In this document: piece by piece, positions 44,641 through 56,147 of the stretch
Layout: each line of letters begins with the position of its first letter
How positions within the stretch are numbered: position 1 is the stretch's first letter
Assembly (NCBI GenBank): GCA_014529385.2
Contig: CM043959.1
Span: 993,358-1,057,357, forward strand
Origin: Adiantum capillus-veneris
Taxonomy: Eukaryota > Streptophyta > Polypodiopsida > Polypodiales > Pteridaceae
Direction: 5' to 3'
DNA: 64,000 bases
Notes under the pieces: generated by a model
What the model was told of the DNA's origin: nothing
Database searches by the model: none
What the model saw: the letters and a program-made list of their open reading frames with translations, nothing else
Position numbers and translations under genes: made by a program

Positions 44641-46282
44641 TAAAAGAATATTTTTTTCTTTTCAAAGTGGTGTTTATTCCCTGTGCCCACCCTTGAGAGA
44701 GTCATGAGCATCGTGCAATATGGTCGTCCTGAGAGAGGGCAACACACATAGACGGTGATGAAAATACAACAAACCTTCACGAATGAGATAGTTGTTGGGC
44801 CCTTGGGAAGCAAGAGCCTGCAACCATTGCTTACCAAACTCGGAATCTGCATACTGATTCTTCATGCTGTTGAAAGAGACACCCTGAATAGAAACTATGG
44901 ATCTTGACTCAAGAGTCGTGATCTGTCCTTTGCGACTTAAAGCATCTGCAATAGGGTTAGTGTTGCTAGGCACATATTCAATCAAATCACCAAATTGCTC
45001 AAAAAATTGTGACCACCGTGCTTGGTGATCACTCCAATGTGCACTAGGCATAGACTGGAGCCACTTGAGGGCTTGATGATCTGTGCGTACTGTGAACTCT
45101 CTACCGTACAAAAAATGCTTCCAACGCTTGATAGAGTAAATAACAAACAGAAGTTCTTTGTCATAAACTGAATAATTCTTTTCGGCACTATTTAACTTCC
45201 GACTGAGAAATGCAACTGGGTGGCCATGCTGCTGAAGCACAACACCTATGGAGACATTGCTCGCATCCATCCATACTTCAAAGGGGTCGTCCCAAGGGGC
45301 AAGTATGAAACGACGCTCTGTCACCGCAACCTTGAGAGCCGAAAAAGCCTCAATGGATGCCTTGGACAAAACAACACGCTGTCGACGATTTTTCACCCCT
45401 TTCAAAACATCTCTCATGGGTGCGGCAATGCGTGCAAAATTCTCTATGTGCGAACTATATGCCTAACATAAACCAAGAAAAGAATGCACATCATATGTAG
45501 TTTTGGGCGAATCCCAATTACAAACCTGTTCCACCTTTGTGGAATCAAGCTTGACACCTTCTGTAGAAATGATATAACCCAGATAAGTAACTTCAGTGAG
45601 AAAAAACTCACATTTCTTAGCTTCAATGTACACCTGACACTCATCCAAACAGGCTAAAACCCTTTCAACATCCTTTTCATGATGTTCCCACAATGCAAAG
45701 AAAATGAGAATATCATCAAGAAAGATACACACACGCCAATCATATCTCCAAAACGGCCTACCACGAGATGGTTGAATGTACCCACGGTACCTGTCAATCA
45801 AAAGGCATAACCACGTACTCCCATTGCCCTCACTCTGTGCGGAAGCTAGTCTTGTAGATATTGCCTTTGAATACCCTTACCTGATGGTATCCACTTTTGA
45901 GATCACCCTTGATGAAAACCTTTGCCCCATTGAGCCTATCGAGGATATACTCAATGCGGGGCATCGAAAACTTGTTCTTGATGGTCGTCTTGTTCAAAGC
46001 CATGTAATCAACACACAAATAAGACGAACCATCCTTCTTGTGGAAAAATTAAATAGGAGCAGCAAAAGGACTCACACTAGGGCGTATGAATCCTCTGGCC
46101 ACAACCTTCGTGAGTTGCTGCTCTAATTCTTCTTCTTGGGTCTTGTTCAAACGGTAGAGAGCCTTGCTGATTGACTGTGCCCCCTCCGTGAGTTCGATGC
46201 GATGATCCTCCGGCCGCTCGGGAGGGAGACAGAGTGGAAGATTATAATGCAAAAAGAGGTGCTCATACTTGATAAACAAACC
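44641..46282 (-). pseudogene. Chromovirus H RT and RNase H
   Basis: Minus strand. RT N-terminus at 46279-46049 (RPEDHRIELTEGAQSISKAL), middle at 46018-45830 (MCVDYMALNKTTIKNKFSMP, DLKSGYHQVRV), catalytic FLDDILIF near 45700 with LGYIISTEGVKLD after it. RNase H at 45417-44674 is open for 247 codons: WMDASNVSIGVVLQQHGHPV, YSVYDKELLFVIY, RTDHQALKWLQ, NPIADALSRK, then the integrase H2C2 start. Several stops and frameshifts in RT. Confidence 0.9.
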
Positions 46283-46980
46283 TCAATATCTGTCTGGAGA
46301 CTTGAGGCTCTGAGTAACTAGAGAGGCATAAATGAATGCCGCTTGTGCTCTTCTTCGTAATTCACACTTCGCCTGCACATGAGAAATGAGAGGTAAAGAA
46401 TGTAGACCCTCCTCACCACGAATGATCATGGGAGAGTCACTTTTTGCATTTAGAGTGAGCGGATTGTCTGTCCAATCAATGAGAGGGTTATGCTCACAAA
46501 ACCATCTAATGCTCAAAATCATATCACATCCTGAGAGAGGAGACACAACAAATTTTCTACGCAAGGAAGCTTGCTGAATAGTGAATAACACATCAAGGCA
46601 CTCTTGTGTAATGAGAGAGTCCATACGGGAGCGAATCCCAACACCTCCAGAGGAGTTGTCTGGCTAACCTCCAGGTGGGCTCTCTCTACAAGAGTCACTA
46701 ATCACATCATGCATACTGTCTGAATCAAACAATATGACAAAACACTGACCTTCCCTTGACAATATAATTTACATAGAGACTCATCAATGTGTGTGTCAGA
46801 GACATTTGGAGAATCAGATTGGTTCACTAAAGTGCTTGTGGTAGTTGTCGGTGCTTTGGGTTCTTTAGGTGGTGTTGTCTTAGGACATGCCTTCTTTATA
46901 TAATCCTTGACGTGACATTGATAACATCGACCTTCCTTTGCATAAATGATTTGTTCTTTTGGCGTTATATATCTTCCTAT
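46283..46980 (-). pseudogene. Chromovirus H zinc knuckle and protease
   Basis: Minus strand. Knuckle near 46900-46935 reads CYQCHVKDYIKKAC, with Tyr where His is usual. The protease start lies near 46700-46760 with stops, and the open C-terminal part at 46624-46283 reads KFVVSPLSGCDMILSIRWFC, HNPLIDW. Decayed. Confidence 0.75.
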
Positions 46981-47853
46981 AATTTCTTGTGCAGCTTTTT
47001 CATATGGGGTTAGCTTAGGTTTAGCAGGTGTTTTAGCTTTACCCTTAGATTCATTTTGAGAGCTCTTTTCTAAAGGATCAGAGGAAGATGGGCTAGAAGA
47101 GTTACCATTCTTACCGTTCTGTGGGTTCTAAGGAGTCTGAGAGGTACTGTGAGAAGACTTGTTCTCCTTAGGCTTTCCTTTGTTGTGCTTCATCTCCTAT
47201 GTGAAAGCAATCGCTACCACCTTGTTGAGATCTATGGAGTCAAGGACTTCGACATCGAACTTGATATACTCGTCCAACCCGAAAAGGAATGCCTCTTTAC
47301 GCTCATCATCTGATTTCCGTAATTGGGTGCCGAGCTACAAAACACGGTTAAAGAAAGACATAACTGGCATACCATTTTGCTTGATATTGCGCAAATCTTC
47401 TTTCATCGGCCTTGAGTACTGAGGTGGCATAAACCGCGCCTTTGGTTCAAATCACTTGGCCACAAGGTGGACGTCCATCCGTCTCAAGATTCCCATGGGA
47501 GCCAATAGTCGTTGAGCTTGTCTTGGAAGTCGGACCAATTGAAAGAAAGGGGAACGACTTCCTCTAGGTGCGCGGCCAACCGTGCCTCTTGCAATGCGTG
47601 ATACCAATTAACGGCATCACCGGCTAAATACATGGTTGCCGTCAAAACTTTGCTATTCCCTGTTTTCTTAGTTGTTGCAAAGTAAGCTATAAATTGGTGC
47701 AACCAAGAATAAATAACATTAGCATCTATATTACCGTCATACTTACCGAACGTCAATTTCTCAATGAATGGATTGTTGGAGTCTGCATCTCTAATTGTGC
47801 TACCTGATGAACCGCCCACATCCTTGATTGGCTCGGATTTCGAGGTGAGTACC
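46981..47853 (-). pseudogene. Chromovirus H gag, interrupted by element E
   Basis: Minus strand. The open part 47819-47484 reads NNPFIEKLTFGKYDGNIDAN, WLHQFIAYFATTKKTGNSKV, AGDAVNWYHAL, a typical chromovirus gag core. It continues leftward with frameshifts (VLDSIDLNKVVAIAF near 47200-47240; basic tail near 47050). To the right the frame runs to 47853, where element E begins; the gag N-terminus, primer site and 5' LTR are displaced beyond E and not found. Confidence 0.8.
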
Positions 47854-49485
47854 TGTCATAAAATATAATATCTAACCAACCCAAATGATTTTCTCATATT
47901 AAATTGATCACTTAATGTGGGAGAATAAATGGGAACAAGTGTTAAGATATAGACATGTGCTTATAGATCTATCTCAACACGGGGCCAATGGTAAAGGGGC
48001 CCAAATGAGAGATGGTCTATCAAAGAGCAAGGCTAACCAATGGAGCATAAGACCTTAGGGTTAGCTTCATTGAAGACCTCCAATAATGTGCGTAAAAGTC
48101 CTTTGACCTTAGGTAAGCTAGGGCTGAGCTTGAGGCGGGAACCCGACCCAGCTTGAGGTGCTGGTCCTGCTTGTCATGCTTGATGACTGAAGTGCTTGAG
48201 GTGCTTGATGATTGAGGTGCTTGAGATGCTTGAGGTGCTTGATGATTGAGATGCTTGAGGTTCTTGACATGCTTGAGATGGTAGGATTGCACTTGAGGTG
48301 AGAACCCAGCCCAAGCTTAAAGTGCTTAAGGGCCAAGCTTGTGGTGGGAACTGGGCCTATGGATGAGGGGATTGAGGTGTAAAAAAATTCAAATATTGAA
48401 TCCCTACAAGGAGGGGGCGAGCCCTACATGAGGGGGGATGAGAGAGAACACCCACACACTCACACAAGGCATGCATGGTACAAAGAAAGCAGAAGGGACA
48501 CTTGTCAAGTTCCTCCTCATGTTGCCCTCATGGTGTGCCTGAAGCCTATTGGTTGGCCACCCAAGGGGTCCAATGATAATTTAGGATATTTAATTATTTG
48601 ATTTTGCATTTATCAAGTCCTCTCTCTCAAAGGGGAAAGGGGGACACTTGTCACAAGGCTACCCTTGTTGCTTGTAATGCCTCCTGCTTGTGATTGGCCA
48701 GGCCTGGAGGGGTCCAATGAGCTTCAAGCATGAGCTGCAAGGGGGGGTAGACCCAAGCAAGCTAGGGGGTTTCTTAGGGGTATACTCACCCACACACACT
48801 CACAAACACTCTCATGGTGTGCTATGCAAAGTGCAAGATCTCCCTCTCCTTCTCCAAGCAAGTAGAGGTTGAGAGCCTACACCAACACTCTTGGCTATGG
48901 AGTGCAAATCCAACCAAGAGCCATGCTTCAATGCTTAAGCTTGCCATCTCCTTCTTCTTCATTACTATGCTATTATGTATGATAGCAACAAGAGTTATGA
49001 TAAGTGAGGAACTAATTCTTTCTCCTATGAAATATTTCTTCTTCCTCTTCCCTACCCTCATTCCCTGCTAGCTCTCTCCACCTTCGAAGGTGTTTGAGGT
49101 CTTGGGACTAAGGCTTGGGATAGTTAAAGCTTTCTCCAAGTTTATATTATGCTTGTGATGCATGAAGCTTTCCATCTTCATTGCATCACCTAGGTCACAA
49201 GGAACACAAAGATTGTATTGTAACAAGTCTCTCTTAATGGGAGAAATCATAATACAAATGCCTATTGGAGGGGGGACCGGCTCTACATAAATCTGGTCCT
49301 CAATTGTTGTCATGTTCTCTAAATTCTCTCTCTTTCAAAATTATTGATCATGCCAAGTTAACTAATGGCTATGATTATGTTGCTATCTTCAATTATGTTC
49401 ACCTGCTATGCTCACAAAGTCATTTCTCAAAAGTACTCTCATTAATTTCCGCTACTCTCAAGTTAAATAGGCCAATTCCATTACA
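47854..49485 (+). mobile_element. 5' LTR of element E (1,632 bp)
   Basis: From TGTCATAAAATATAATATC to CCATTACA, followed by the primer site. Homologous to the solo LTR at 32860-34455 (opposite orientation). No gene inside; it holds a tandem repeat at 48120-48300. Confidence 0.9.
48120..48300. repeat. Variable tandem repeat in E U3
   Basis: Array of GCTTGAGGTGCTTGATGATT-like units of about 10 and 25 bases. Absent from the solo E LTR, so it expanded in this copy or its lineage. Confidence 0.8.
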
Positions 49486-49486
49486 T

Positions 49487-49498
49487 TGGTATCAAAGC
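49487..49498 (+). other. Primer-binding site of element E
   Basis: TGGTATCAAAGC, one base after the LTR end; initiator tRNA-Met type with one change. Confidence 0.85.
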
Positions 49499-49896
49499 AT
49501 TTGGTTTCTCTTTTCTTGCTTAAGAAGAGAGGTCCTTAAGTAGCCTATAAATGGTTGATGTTGTTAATTATATTAGGGTAAGTGGAACTGGGATCTATTA
49601 TCGGTTTCGTTGAGCCCACTATGTGGGGGATGGTGCACACCTCGGGAGATTTGGACTTAATAACGGAGTCTTTTTAGAGTTTCCTACGGCTTTACCATTA
49701 TTGAACCATAAGAAGTTTGAAAGGAGCTAGCCATCGACAACTCTGCTATGTTAGACCTACTCCTCTACTCTCTATAATTAACCACTTTGAGCCGTGGGTG
49801 TAGATACTTAAGAGCCGATTTTCAAAGGCTAAGAGGAGTGGCAACTAAGGTTTTGAATTGCCAAAGCATACACTAAGTATATACATAAATTTTGTT

Positions 49897-51789
49897 AACA
49901 TGGCTGATAATAATCAAGAGAGTAGAATGAACATTGATAGCTTTGATTTTGCACATGAAGGTGCTAATGATGATGCTCCCATGTTTGTGAATTATCTCAT
50001 CACTAGGTTGCAGCAAGCTATGGGCAACCCTGCTTTGCAAGCCGAAGTTACTCAACAACTTCGTGCTTATGGAATTTCCCTTCCTCTCCAAGAGGAGAGA
50101 GAGCTTACGAGGCCTCTTGAAGAGACCCCCAAAAGAAGACTCTCTCCCATTCGAGAGGAGGAATCCAAAGAGCAAGAAAGCAATGAAAGTTTAAGTTCCT
50201 CTGAAGATGTGGCTCCATGAAGACGGCGGTCTAAACGATCGCCCACTCCTCCCAAGAGGAAAAGATAAACACACAGTCCTTCTCCTCATCATTTTGAAAG
50301 GCAAGAAAGGAAACAAAGAAAGAAAAGGGTTAGGAAGAGGTCACCCTCTTTTCCTTCTTCTTCACCTTCCTCCTCTTCCGATGAAAGTTATGGCTATTCT
50401 CCTAGAGAATACAAGAGGGGAGGACATCGCAAATCATTTCCTGCATGGCGAAGGTCACAAAAGCTAAAGAAGTTCAAGGAGGGAGGAAAGAGTATATCTT
50501 TTCTCACCTATGATGGCACCTTTGGTGCTACCGACAAAGTGTTGGCCTTCATCTATCAATTTGATGCGGCCTTTGGAGACGAGGGCTTCATAGAGTCCTC
50601 CAAGCTACGCCATGTAGATATGCACTTCCAAAAATCAGCTCGTCAATGGTGGGCTAGCCTTTGTGGTAATGGTGAAGCCCCAAAGACATGGAAAACTCTA
50701 TGAGTTTCCATCATGAAGCAATTCCTTGCAAGAGATACAAAGGACAAAGTTCTTACCGAATGGTGCAGCTTGAAGATTCTCTCTCATGAGTCTATCCACA
50801 AGTACGTAGACAAGTTTTGGGATTTACATCTCAAAGCTACTGTTTTTCAAAAGATAGACTTTGCTGAGCAAAGACAGCAATTCTGTGTGGGATTACCTGA
50901 AGAGATGGCCAAATACATCAACTCTCAACGGCCTGGTACTATTAGCGAAGTAATCCATCACACCATGGTTGCTTCACGCATCAATTTCCATCAAGGGGCT
51001 AGACGTAATGTCAAGCCCATGGAAAACAAAGATAAAAATGATGCAAAGGGGAAAATCAATGTTCAAAATACTTCCCAAGTCACTTCCAACAACAACAACA
51101 ATCGGTCCAAGGAGAAGGGAGTTTACAAAGGTAAAAACAAACTCTCTCCTGAAGAGCTTGAAGCTTTTTGTAAGGACCATAAGTGTTTCAAGTGTGGGGA
51201 GCAAGGACATGGCTATCGCTCTTGCCCCAAGAAGAATATTCGTAATGAGACTCCAAGGGCTTCCACCATCGAAGCTCCAAAAGAGGATGCTCATTGCAAA
51301 GGATCATCACTTTCCTATGCTTGGGGAAAGGTAAGAGAGCATGATGACTTCATCTTGTTTGACCCTGGCTCTACTCTAAACTTCATATCAATGGAGTTGG
51401 CCACCAAGTTGGGCATTCAAGATTTTGAGATGGGAGATACGGTAATGGCTGACGCAGCTTTCAAGGGACAACAAGCCTCCGTTACTCCCTTGATTGGGAA
51501 GTTGAGGCTTCATGTCCAAAGCTATGTCGACAAAGAAGACTTCTTCATCTCTCCTCTCCAATATGAGGATGCTATCCTAGGGGCGCCATGGTTTGATCGC
51601 ATGGCTGCCAACATGAAGTTCCCTGAAAGGAGAATCTACTTCACCTACAGGGGAAAGAACATGTATATAGATGCTAGTGAGCATGATCGCACTATTCCAC
51701 TTGTAAATCTTCTTTCTTTTGATAAGTCAATGAAGAGATCAGTTTCTGCGTACATGATTTTTGTCAAAGAGTCTAGTAAAAGATACTAA
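49897..51789 (+). pseudogene. Element E gag and protease
   Basis: One frame from MADNNQESRMNI at 49897, 400 bases after the primer site. Acidic N-terminus, a basic Ser/Arg linker, Retrotrans_gag core (SISFLTYDGTFGATDKVLAF, SARQWWASLCG), basic region with an Asn run, CCHC knuckle CFKCGEQGHGYRSC, and a protease DDFILFDPGSTLNFISMELA with ILGAPWFD near its end. Stops at 50218 (TGA), 50266 (TAA) and 50701 (TGA) leave the rest of the frame intact. The protease active site D-P-GS is complete. Confidence 0.9.
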
Positions 51790-51831
51790 TGTTTCATCAA
51801 ATGTAAATGGTAGGAATCAGAAGAGTTAGAC

Positions 51832-53560
51832 TTGTCTAATTTTCTAAAAGGATTCCAAGATAAGTTCATCGATGATATCCCTATGGACTTACCTCCAACA
51901 CGAGGGGATGATGACCATCGCATTGAGCTTCTTCCAGGAAGCTCACCGCCTAACAAACCTCCTTATCGAGTCTCACAAGCTCAACAAGAGGAGATCATGA
52001 GGCAAGTACAAGAATTGGTAGACAAAGGGATGGTGAGGCCTAGTTCCTCTCCCTTTTGTTCTCTAGTCCTTTTAGTGCAAAAGAAAGATGATACATATCG
52101 TATGTGTGTGGACTATCGATCACTAAACCATATCACTATCAAAAACATATTTCCCGTGCCTCGGGTAGAAGATTTGTTTGATAAGCTACAAGGCTCTAAC
52201 TACTTCAGTAGGATTGACCTTAAGAGTGGCTATCATCAAATAAGGATAGTGGATGAAGATATCCTAAAGACCATGTTTCGCACAACATTTGGTCTTTATG
52301 AATATCTAGTCATGCCTTTTGGCTTGACTAATGCACGAGCTACGTTCAATCGTCTGATGGAGAAAATTTTTAGACCTTATCACAAATTCACTGGAGTGTT
52401 CTTTGATGATATCATCATCTACTCCAAGTCTTTGGAGGAACATAAGCAACATCTCCAAGTGATTTTTCAAGCATTGAGGGAGAACAAGCTTTTTCTCAGC
52501 CAAAAGAAAAGCGAATTCTTTCTTCAAGAGATTCAATATCTAGGTCATATTATCTCTCACGATGGTATCCGTATGGATCCATCAAAGTTAGAGGTAATAA
52601 AATCATGGCCTAACCCAAGAAATCTACATGAGCTAAGAAGCTTTATTGGTATGTGTGCATACTATAGACGCTTCATAGCAAAATTCTCTCAAGTAGCAGG
52701 ACCACTACACGACTTAAGTAAGAAGAACGTTAAGTATGTATGGACTGCTAAGGAGCAAAATTCTTTTGAAAAGCTCAAAGAGAAGCTTACTTCTCAACCA
52801 GTCCTCGTGCTTCCGGATCTCTCAAAGCCATTTGAGGTCCAATGTGATGCTTGTGGTGATTGCCTTGGAGCATTTTTGCTTCAAGAAGGACATGCCATAG
52901 CATATGAGAGCTGAAGGCTCAATACTGATGAATGAGTCTTGGACATTCATGAGAAAAAGCTTTTAGCTGTTCTACATGCCCTAGACACATGGAAGCACTA
53001 CCTATTGGGGACTCCATTTATCCTACGAACCGACCACCAAAGTCTCAAGTATTTCATGACACAAACCAAGCTTTCCGACAAACAAATGAGATGGGAAAAT
53101 TTTCTTTCACAATTTAATTTCCATATTGCTCACATAGCTGGTAAGCACAATCAAGTTGCCGATGTACTTTCACGACGACCAAAAGTTAATGCGGTGTCTA
53201 TAGCTACTCACAATGATCTATCCTCTATGGTAGATGAGTATGCTACTGACCCTGACTTTAGAGACATAATGTCAGCCCTTGCTTTGGGGAAGAAAGAGGA
53301 ACCATTCACCTTGCAGGATGGTTATCTTCTCCACGGCAATAGGCTATGTGTTACCCATTCCCTTCATGAGAAAGTTATGTATGAATCCCATGCTCCTCCA
53401 TATGCGGGGCATAGAGGTATTCAACCTACTCTCCGAGGAGTAGAGACGTATTTCTATTGGCCTACCATGAAAGTGGACATACAAGAGTATGTTTCAAAAT
53501 GTGTAGTATGCCAAAAGACCAAGTATGATAGAGGGAAGCAACCTGATTACTCCAGCCATT
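51832..53560 (+). pseudogene. Element E RT, RNase H and integrase zinc region
   Basis: Continues the gag-protease frame after TAA 51787 and TAG 51811. [68 protein letters not shown], catalytic FFDDIIIYSK, LGHIISHDGIRMD. RNase H: VQCDACGDCLGAFLLQEGHA, then TGA 52912 and TGA 52933, LDIHEKKLLAVLHALDTWKH, LRTDHQSLKYFM, HNQVADVLSRRP. The integrase H2C2 follows: HRGIQPTLRGVETYFYWP, CVVCQKTKYD. A one-base frameshift falls near 53545. All catalytic residues I checked are present. Confidence 0.9.
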
Positions 53561-54650
53561 GCCTATCCCAGATTCACCATGGGAGAGTATATCCATGGAT
53601 TTCATCTTTGGATTACCCAAGTCTATCCATGGAAATACAGGAATATGGACAATAGTCGACAGGTTTAGCAAGCAAGCACATTTTATTCCTGTCAAAAAGC
53701 CTATTAAGGCACATCAAATGGCAACTCTCTTCATATCTCAAATTTTCAAGCACCATGGATTACCCACATCCATCGTGTCAGATAGAGATCCTAGAATGAC
53801 CAATAATTTTTGGAAAGGTCTCTTTGAAAATCTAGGAATAAGATTGAATTTCTCTTCGGCCTATCACCCACAAACGGATGGCCAAAGTGAGATGGCCAAT
53901 CTTACTATACTCGATCTACTCAAGACTTATGTTACCGAAGTAGATCAATGATCGCAATGGGAAAAGTACTTACCTCTTGTAGAGTATGCTTACAATAATA
54001 CTGTACATACTTCTACGGAAAAATCACCTTTTGAGATCATTGAGGGAAGACCTAAAAGTCCCTTGCTACTCAAAGTATAGCGTGACCTACAAGAATCTTT
54101 TCAAAAGATTAAGGAGGCTATATCCATGTCTTAACAAAGGCAAAAAGCTGCTATTGATAAGCACAGAAGAGCCTCAATGTTCAAAGAAAATTATTGGGTT
54201 TTACTCAAGTTTCCTAAGGCTCGATTAAGGCAAACGACAGGCAAAAATACTACTGGTCATCAAAAGTATTATGCTAAACTAGCAAAAAGATACTATGGTC
54301 CTTTCCAAATCATGAAGCCCATCAATGAGACATCTTATCAACTCACGTTGCCTAACCATTGGCTCATACACAATGCCTTTCATGTAAGCCTACTTAAGTC
54401 CTACAAAGTAGAGCCACCAATTATTGAAGACTCTCCCGAAGTTGAAGACCAAGAAGAGGTGCTACAACCCAAAGCTATCCTTCGGTATGAAGACAAGGTA
54501 CTACGACATGGTAAGATTATCCGACGGTATCTTATTAAGTTCAAAAATTATCCTTTTGAAGATGCTAGATGGATGCAAGGAATACGACTTAAGGATAGTA
54601 TGAACCTTGTCTTGCCAAGATCGGGTGGTCACATCCCACCGTCACTCTAA
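53559..54650 (+). pseudogene. Element E integrase core, GPY/F and chromodomain
   Basis: Frame after the shift: PIPDSPWESISMDFIFGLPK, catalytic Asp in WTIVDRFSKQ, Asp in SIVSDRDPRMTNNFW, Glu in QTDGQSEMAN. Then TGA 53949, TAG 54078 and TAA 54132. The C-terminal part has YYGPFQIMKPINETSYQL (GPY/F), HNAFHVSLLKSY, and a chromodomain-like LQPKAILRYEDKVLRHGK, RYLIKFKNYPFEDARW. It ends at 54650. Layout marks a chromovirus; target choice by the chromodomain is known for the clade, not shown here. Confidence 0.9.
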
Positions 54651-54660
54651 AGACCTCCAT

Positions 54661-56147
54661 TCGAGCAGAGTCGAACATACAACCCCCCCCTAGAAAACTC
54701 TCGTCCCAAGAGTAGCATCGGTAGGGAAGGAAACTCATTGGTTAATGCTTTGGAGGGTGTAGAACGTAATGCATCCACTAAATCCAAAATAGGCTACATG
54801 AGCGGACTTACCGAGAAGGCAATGTCTATCTCAAACAACTGTGTTGTTTGAAAGGCAGAAAGTTGTGGATACCAAGTCCGCTTGGCACTTTTGATGAGGC
54901 TTGCGTGTAAGAATTTACATTGAGTGGCATAGACCACGTTGCTGCGTTGATCCATGTTGAGGAACCTGTCTTTTCCAGATATCATACCTGATGTTGCAGT
55001 GATGATGCAACACTCGTCTTAAGTGTGTAAACCAAATCACGTTGATTCCCACTGCTTTTTTGTAAGCCGATTTGTATGTCTTCGTGCTTGTTCCCTCTTG
55101 AATGGCGACAAAAGTCCACTACGTGTTAAACTGAGTTTATTGCATGGGTGTAGGAGTAGTGTGCACAAAATAAATTTGCTCGCTTTGCGTTCCATGGAGA
55201 GTAAGATACTCTGCCAAATTGGATCCTCATGCTTGATTGCCGAGGTTGTAAGCTACCTCCTGAAGATTTGGCCTTTGGATTTTCCTTCTTGAAGCACTTA
55301 CTGAGTGCTCAAGTAGACCTGGAAGTCTAAGTCTTGATCTAAGCTTACTTGCTCGTTGAAGTAAGGTACGTTGCAAAAAATACCTTTTAGGCTTACTGAG
55401 CACCGGTCCATCCCTTGACCAAAAAGATGAAGCTTATCTAATTCCTTCCTTGATATACAAACCAAGGTTTTCCTGAGACTGCTGGAGAGTCAATCCCATT
55501 GATACCTTAAAGCTTTGACATACTTCAGGACTCAGTTGAATGTGAATGTTCAGATCTTAGTCTTGCAAACTTGAGGGTAAGACTTTAAGTAGGTAACTCG
55601 TAGAGAAGAAGATGGCCGATCCGCTTTTGTCCTTGCTATCTGCTTTAAGCTTGTCTTTGTGTTACTCGGTCCACCACTTCTGGGTCATCCGACTTGGATT
55701 GGTTGCACGGTTCACCCGCTCGTAGGTACCCAGCTTCGTTGTGTTTTTTGCACGGCCCACACAAGTCAATTTGGGTACCCGGCTTCGATGCTGTCTTGGT
55801 GCACGGTCCACCCGAATCGTCTCGGTCCCCACCTTGCCGATGATAAACTTGGCTCTTACGTAGCCTGATGGTCTGCAGACACACTGTCCTGCTTATGAAG
55901 ATCTTGTGAATGTTTTGGGCTCTTGATGTAGCATGATATTTGGCACGCACTCGGTCTTGCTTCTGAAGTTCTGTTCTCGCTGCTTTGAGGCTTTGGATGT
56001 AGCCTAATATTCCGCAGGCACTCGGACCTGCTTTTAATGATCTGGGGCTTGGTTGCTGCTGAATGCGTCTTGGTTGAGTTGGGGGATTGTTGCCTTGCTT
56101 GGCTCGCCCACTTATGATTTGGGGCTAGGATCCAGACGCCTTGCCTT
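54661..56147. repeat. Unclassified repeat-like DNA
   Basis: No gene. Imperfect repeats: ACCCAGCTTCGTTGTG / ACCCGGCTTCGATGCTG with GCACGGCCCAC / GCACGGTCCACC near 55725-55815, and three units with GTAGCCTGATGG / GTAGCATGATAT / GTAGCCTAATAT about 75-95 bases apart from 55860 to 56050. It may contain the displaced 5' end of H or an unrelated LTR. Confidence 0.5.

Larger units (their letters stand above)
47854..54660 (+). mobile_element. Ty3/gypsy chromovirus E
   Basis: The most complete retrotransposon of the window: 5' LTR 47854-49485, primer site 49487-49498, gag-protease-RT-RNase H-integrase-chromodomain 49897-54650. Inserted in the gag of H; the left flank GTACC (47849-47853) should be its target duplication. 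No 3' LTR like the 5' one is found after 54650, so the 3' end is lost. About ten nonsense codons and one frameshift. Confidence 0.9.

Noticed and set aside
48120-48300. CRISPR-like array
   Set aside because: Units are contiguous variants of each other without unique spacers, and the genome is that of a plant.
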